64,000 nt of DNA from positions 1 through 64,000 of IMG/VR virus record IMGVR_UViG_3300009441_000008. One strand, given 5' to 3'. This document shows positions 61,685 through 64,000 of this stretch, one piece after another. A program made the position numbers and the translations under genes. Every line of letters starts with the position of its first letter. Position 1 is the stretch's first letter. The stretch comes from a virus. The notes beneath the pieces were generated by a model. The model saw only the letters and a list, made by a program, of their open reading frames with translations, was not told where the DNA came from and searched no databases.

Positions 61685-61758
61685 GGACGAGTAGCTCAGC
61701 TGGATAGAGCATCTCCCTTCTAAGGAGACGGTCATAGGTTCGAATCCTATCTCGTTCA
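61685..61758 (+). tRNA. tRNA-Arg (UCU)
   Basis: A 74-nt tRNA. Acceptor stem GGACGAG/CTCGTTC, D arm AGCTCAGCTGGATAGAGC, anticodon loop CTTCTAA giving UCU, T arm with GGTTCGAATCC. CCA not encoded. It reads AGA, the main arginine codon in these genes. Confidence 0.95.
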
Positions 61759-61786
61759 CAATAAAATTATTTTAATACTTATTTTA

Positions 61787-61945
61787 ATGGGACTTATAAA
61801 CAGAAACGGAATTATGGAACTACGGAAAAAACAACTAACATCTGAAATACTTAAATTAAAGAGTGATAAAACTCAAGATTCTAAATTAAGGATTCAGAAA
61901 TTACAACAACAACTTGACATAATCCAAAATGGGAAACACAAATAG
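61787..61945 (+). CDS. Small charged helical protein
   Basis: A 52-residue protein, MGLINRNGIMELRKKQLTSE, continuing as a Lys/Gln-rich helix (LRIQKLQQQLDIIQNGKHK). It begins 28 nt after tRNA-Arg and overlaps the next small gene by 17 nt. No family recognised. Confidence 0.45.
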   Translation: MGLINRNGIMELRKKQLTSEILKLKSDKTQDSKLRIQKLQQQLDIIQNGKHK

Positions 61946-62108
61946 TGAACAATTAGAAGAACTATTATATAGAGCTCACAGGTTAGACATATTTGACGAG
62001 TTACGTGATCGTGTGTCCGAACTATCCACCAAACCCACACCAACTAATATGTTAGAAAGATATGAGACGTGTTTTCGTCAAATTGTTGAGGAGAGATCAC
62101 AACAATAA
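61929..62108 (+). CDS. Small conserved-looking phage protein
   Basis: A 59-residue protein. EQLEELLYRAHRLDIFDELR resembles a small helical protein seen in many large phages (E-x-LL-x-RA-H-x-L-G-I-x-D-E-V). It ends MLERYETCFRQIVEERSQQ. The 17-nt overlap with the previous ORF suggests coupled expression. Function unknown. Confidence 0.5.
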   Translation: MGNTNSEQLEELLYRAHRLDIFDELRDRVSELSTKPTPTNMLERYETCFRQIVEERSQQ

Positions 62109-62110
62109 CC

Positions 62111-62141
62111 TTTTTTTATCTTTTTATTTTTCGTATATTAA
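62111..62141 (+). promoter_or_regulatory. Possible early-type promoter TTT-N20-TATATTAA
   Basis: TATATTAA at 62134-62141, 5 nt before the ATG at 62147, with TTT exactly 20 nt upstream inside a T-rich tract. Weak -33. Confidence 0.3.
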
Positions 62142-62146
62142 TCAGT

Positions 62147-62812
62147 ATGAATACAATTACAGTTGTTTGTTCAACAAGATCAATAAACCAAGATTACGTT
62201 GACCACGTCAGGAAATTCTTTTCCCACCCAAAAAACCAATATATCTTTGTAGAGAATAATGGTGATAAATCATTAACCGAAGTTTACAACCAAGGGATAG
62301 AAGAATCTGAGAATGATATTGTTGTTTTCATTCATGATGATCTTGAGTTTGAAACTAAGAACTTAAACCCCAAAATAATTAAACTGATCGACCGTAAGCC
62401 TGAATACGGGATAATCGGCTTAGCAGGTACGGACAATTTGATAAGTGGTATGTGGTGGAATGATAAGGACTCTATGCAAGGACAAGTTGGACACATTAAT
62501 CGTGGTAAAAGGTACATGTCTAAGTATTCACCGTCGTTTGGTGATGACTTAAAAGAGGTTGTGGTAATCGATGGACTATTTATGATGGTACATAAGAGAA
62601 GGATTAAACATCTTTTCAATGTAGATTTCGACGGTTTTCACTTCTACGATTTACCTATATGTTTGTTAAATTACATGGAAGGTATAAAAATTGGGGTGAC
62701 AACTAAAATAAAACTATACCACCTTTCAATTGGAGAGGTAGATAAAAAATGGAAAAAGAGTAAATTATTCTTTGAGGCACTCTACGAGAAGTATTTACCT
62801 CTTAAAGTTTGA
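62147..62812 (+). CDS. GT-A glycosyltransferase-like protein
   Basis: A 221-residue protein. TITVVCSTRSINQDYVDHVR is the nucleotide-binding start; SLTEVYNQGIEESENDIVVF ends at FIHDDLEFETKN, the DXD metal site of GT2-type enzymes. A later acidic site lies in VIDGLFMMVHKRR and FDGFHFYDLPICLLNY. The acceptor is unknown. It stands apart from the other glycosyltransferases, just before the tmRNA. Confidence 0.8.
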   Translation: MNTITVVCSTRSINQDYVDHVRKFFSHPKNQYIFVENNGDKSLTEVYNQGIEESENDIVVFIHDDLEFETKNLNPKIIKLIDRKPEYGIIGLAGTDNLISGMWWNDKDSMQGQVGHINRGKRYMSKYSPSFGDDLKEVVVIDGLFMMVHKRRIKHLFNVDFDGFHFYDLPICLLNYMEGIKIGVTTKIKLYHLSIGEVDKKWKKSKLFFEALYEKYLPLKV

Positions 62813-62839
62813 CTTTCCATTCCTTTATGTGTATATTAG
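62809..62839 (+). promoter_or_regulatory. Early-type promoter TTG-N20-TATATTAG
   Basis: TTG at 62809-62811 (in TTTGACTTT), exactly 20 nt, TATATTAG at 62832-62839, 17 nt before the ATG at 62857. Likely also transcribes the tmRNA. Confidence 0.6.
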
Positions 62840-62856
62840 AGTATAAAACAATTATT

Positions 62857-63123
62857 ATGAAAAAAATCATCGCATTCTTTAAAAGACTATTTGGTGTTAA
62901 GGCAGAGGTTATTGTAATCCCCGAACCAACTAAAAAGAAAAGAAAACCAAGGAATAAAAGAAAACCTAAACCTAAGGTAACTGAGGATATGAAAAAACCA
63001 ATCCTTAATGAAGAACCTAAGAAAAAAAGGAAACCAAGACCAAAAAGAAAACCAAAACCAAGAACTGATGGTGGAGAACCTTATGTGAGTGGTAGTGGAA
63101 GACAACATCACAACAAAAAATAA
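62857..63123 (+). CDS. Small very basic Lys/Pro/Arg-rich protein
   Basis: An 88-residue protein. MKKIIAFFKRLFGVKAEVIV is an amphipathic helix. It is followed by two runs of KKKRKPR-N/P-KRKPKPK, similar to AT-hook-like or histone-tail sequences that bind DNA or RNA, and a Gly/Ser/His end. The ATG at 62857 is used; an upstream reading passes through the promoter. The stop codon lies 2 nt before the tmRNA 5' end, so both are probably on one transcript. Confidence 0.55.
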   Translation: MKKIIAFFKRLFGVKAEVIVIPEPTKKKRKPRNKRKPKPKVTEDMKKPILNEEPKKKRKPRPKRKPKPRTDGGEPYVSGSGRQHHNKK

Positions 63124-63125
63124 AT

Positions 63126-63524
63126 GGGGGTGAGTTGGCATTGATTGGCGTTGTCAATCGTACGGGGCACGTAGTCAAACTTCATCTATGACTTTAATCC
63201 ATGATGGAAATTTTCAGACGGCAACGTTTATAGTGAAATGGCAGTATTAGGTCTTGTATCTGATAATGTCGCAGTTAACGCATAACTAAGTTAGTGTTAA
63301 CAACGGGTCGGTGGACATATACCTTGGAACAGAAGTCCTTAAAGTGTGACACCACTTAAAAGTGTTAGAGGTGTAAGGTCGTCTCTTTAAATAAGGATTG
63401 GACCGAGGATGTTAGTTTCCTCTAAATAACTTTCTATTTCGAAGTGTTAGAAAATACTGTTCTAAACGTGTAGTCCTTTATGGGTGAGACGAACAAGACG
63501 CGGGTTCGACACCCGCCACCTCCA
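63126..63524 (+). ncRNA. ssrA: tmRNA (ssrA), one-piece
   Basis: A 399-nt tmRNA that rescues stalled ribosomes. Acceptor stem GGGGGTG (63126-63132)/CACCTCC (63517-63523) pairs fully with one G-U. The T arm is GCGGG-TTCGACA-CCCGC (63500-63516), as in bacterial tmRNAs. Discriminator A; CCA not encoded. The tag reading frame ends TCT GAT AAT GTC GCA GTT AAC GCA TAA (stop 63283-63285). The stop lies in the hairpin GTTAACGC...GTGTTAAC, as in known tmRNAs. The tag end SDNVAVNA aligns with the canonical NDNYALAA. The resume codon is uncertain (tag up to EMAVLGLVSDNVAVNA). Confidence 0.9.
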
Positions 63525-63526
63525 CA

Positions 63527-63555
63527 AAAGGGAATCGTAATGGTTCCCTTTTTTT
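63527..63555 (+). terminator. Terminator after tmRNA
   Basis: Stem AAAGGGAA/TTCCCTTT (9-nt loop) followed by seven T, 3 nt past the tmRNA discriminator base. Confidence 0.85.
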
Positions 63556-63570
63556 ATGTATTTAAAAGTA

Positions 63571-63855
63571 ATGAAGTTACCTGTAGTAGTAGTTTATAAA
63601 ACAACATACCGTAAAAAAGAAAAGTTTCACTTAAAGGTGTTTAGAGATGTGTACGTTGATGATGTCATTAGTACGACCAAAAGAAAACCTTTAATACCTG
63701 AGGATTCCGAAATAGTTGAAATTGGGGTGGGAAGTATTTTTGAGGAACGTTATATGAAAAAGTATAAGATCACTAAAACAATTAAAGAGGAAACGACCGC
63801 GGAGAAAACAATGAGAGAATTACAAACTATTGTAAACAAACAAAGAGGTCAATAG
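63571..63855 (+). CDS. Small basic protein, unknown
   Basis: A 94-residue protein, MKLPVVVVYKTTYRKKEKFH, continuing FEERYMKKYKITKTIKEETT and a helical end. An ATG at 63556 would add five residues but lies directly on the terminator T run. The ATG at 63571 has the A-rich upstream context usual here, so it is preferred. No family recognised. Expression may come from readthrough of the tmRNA terminator. Confidence 0.5.
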   Translation: MKLPVVVVYKTTYRKKEKFHLKVFRDVYVDDVISTTKRKPLIPEDSEIVEIGVGSIFEERYMKKYKITKTIKEETTAEKTMRELQTIVNKQRGQ

Positions 63856-63940
63856 ACCTCTCTGCCGAGATAAGTTTCACTCTCCTTTCCGTTAATAATC
63901 GTTTATCAGTTTTAGACCGACCAAAGTCCCAACCTCTTCT
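63844..63940 (-). ncRNA. Possible small minus-strand RNA
   Basis: Downstream (minus sense) of a TATTTAT box lie about 95 nt without an ORF, ending in the hairpin GACCTCT... read on the plus strand as AGAGGTC-AATA-GACCTCT, then UUUGUUU. The 3' end overlaps the stop codon of the plus-strand gene. The terminator is weak; low confidence. Confidence 0.25.
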
Positions 63941-63941
63941 T

Positions 63942-63948
63942 ATAAATA
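63942..63948 (-). promoter_or_regulatory. Late-type TATTTAT box facing left
   Basis: GATATTTATAAGAAG on the minus strand with no minus-strand gene downstream. Same sequence as the box at 24812 over 12 bases. Confidence 0.3.
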
Positions 63949-63958
63949 TCAGTTAGAT

Positions 63959-63986
63959 CAAAAAAAAACCCCACCGAAGTGAGGTT
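63959..63986 (-). terminator. Terminator for a minus-strand gene to the right
   Basis: Stem AACCCCAC-CGAA-GTGAGGTT (one mismatch); on the minus strand it is followed by ten U. It closes a gene beyond the right edge. Confidence 0.75.
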
Positions 63987-64000
63987 ATTTGTTAAATTTT

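Noticed and set aside
3760-63948. T4 late promoter TATAAATA on the coding strand
   Set aside because: In gene orientation the sequence upstream of late genes is TATTTAT; ATAAATA is seen only on the opposite strand, so the T4 motif itself is not what recurs.
1-64000. Stop-codon reassignment as in some Bacteroidota phages
   Set aside because: Known-family genes (capsid, polymerase, terminase, sheath) end normally and have no internal TAG or TGA, so the standard code fits.
1-64000. Insertion sequences, integrase or attachment sites
   Set aside because: No transposase, integrase or duplicated att-like sequence was seen; the phage looks virulent over this window.

Overview
The window is part of the genome of a large T4-like contractile-tailed phage (myovirus). 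It is AT-rich, gene-dense, and uses the standard genetic code. It carries a recognisable T4-type set: terminase large subunit, portal, prohead protease, core/scaffold, major capsid protein, tail sheath, tail tube, tape-measure candidate, baseplate-hub candidate, family B DNA polymerase, SNF2-type helicase, PhoH, dUTPase, dCMP deaminase and a gp55-like late sigma factor. The host is probably a member of Bacteroidota. Start codons lack Shine-Dalgarno sequences. One class of promoters matches the Bacteroidota TTG...TAnnTTTG type with an unusually constant 20-nt spacer. The phage-encoded bS21 protein also looks bacteroidotal. The window has no packaging ends, so genome size is unknown, but the gene set suggests a large genome.

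Layout: 1-10225 is a minus-strand tail module (partial virion protein, tape measure, frameshifted tail-assembly-chaperone candidate, tube, sheath, two structural proteins). 10278-16861 mixes helicase, a PD-(D/E)XK-like nuclease, a neck protein and DNA polymerase. 16979-24805 is a minus-strand adhesion module: a trypsin-like protease, a 1187-residue Pro/Thr-linked fibre ending in a cupredoxin-like domain, and two other virion proteins. 24859-42665 is plus-strand: internal head or virion proteins, glycosyltransferases, nucleotide enzymes, PhoH, the late sigma factor and baseplate proteins. 42625-56947 is mostly the minus-strand head module (dCMP deaminase, capsid, scaffold, protease, portal, terminase and acidic head proteins), with plus-strand bS21 inside it. 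57056-60918 holds Hsp20, a divergent ClpC-like unfoldase, a candidate small RNA and the lysis pair. 61066-64000 holds tRNA-Leu, a structured RNA, tRNA-Arg, small genes, a glycosyltransferase and a complete tmRNA.

Two themes stand out. First, transcription appears two-tiered. TTG-N20-TATATTTG-like promoters precede replication, RNA and takeover genes. A TATTTAT box, often exactly 4 nt before ATG, precedes structural genes and may be read by the gp55-like sigma factor to give leaderless mRNAs. Second, the phage carries its own translation and protein-quality set: bS21, two tRNAs, a tmRNA with an altered degradation tag, a ClpC-type unfoldase that keeps an IGF ClpP-docking tripeptide, and Hsp20. 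Together these could redirect ribosome rescue and proteolysis during infection. All functional calls come from reading motifs by eye; no database search was run.
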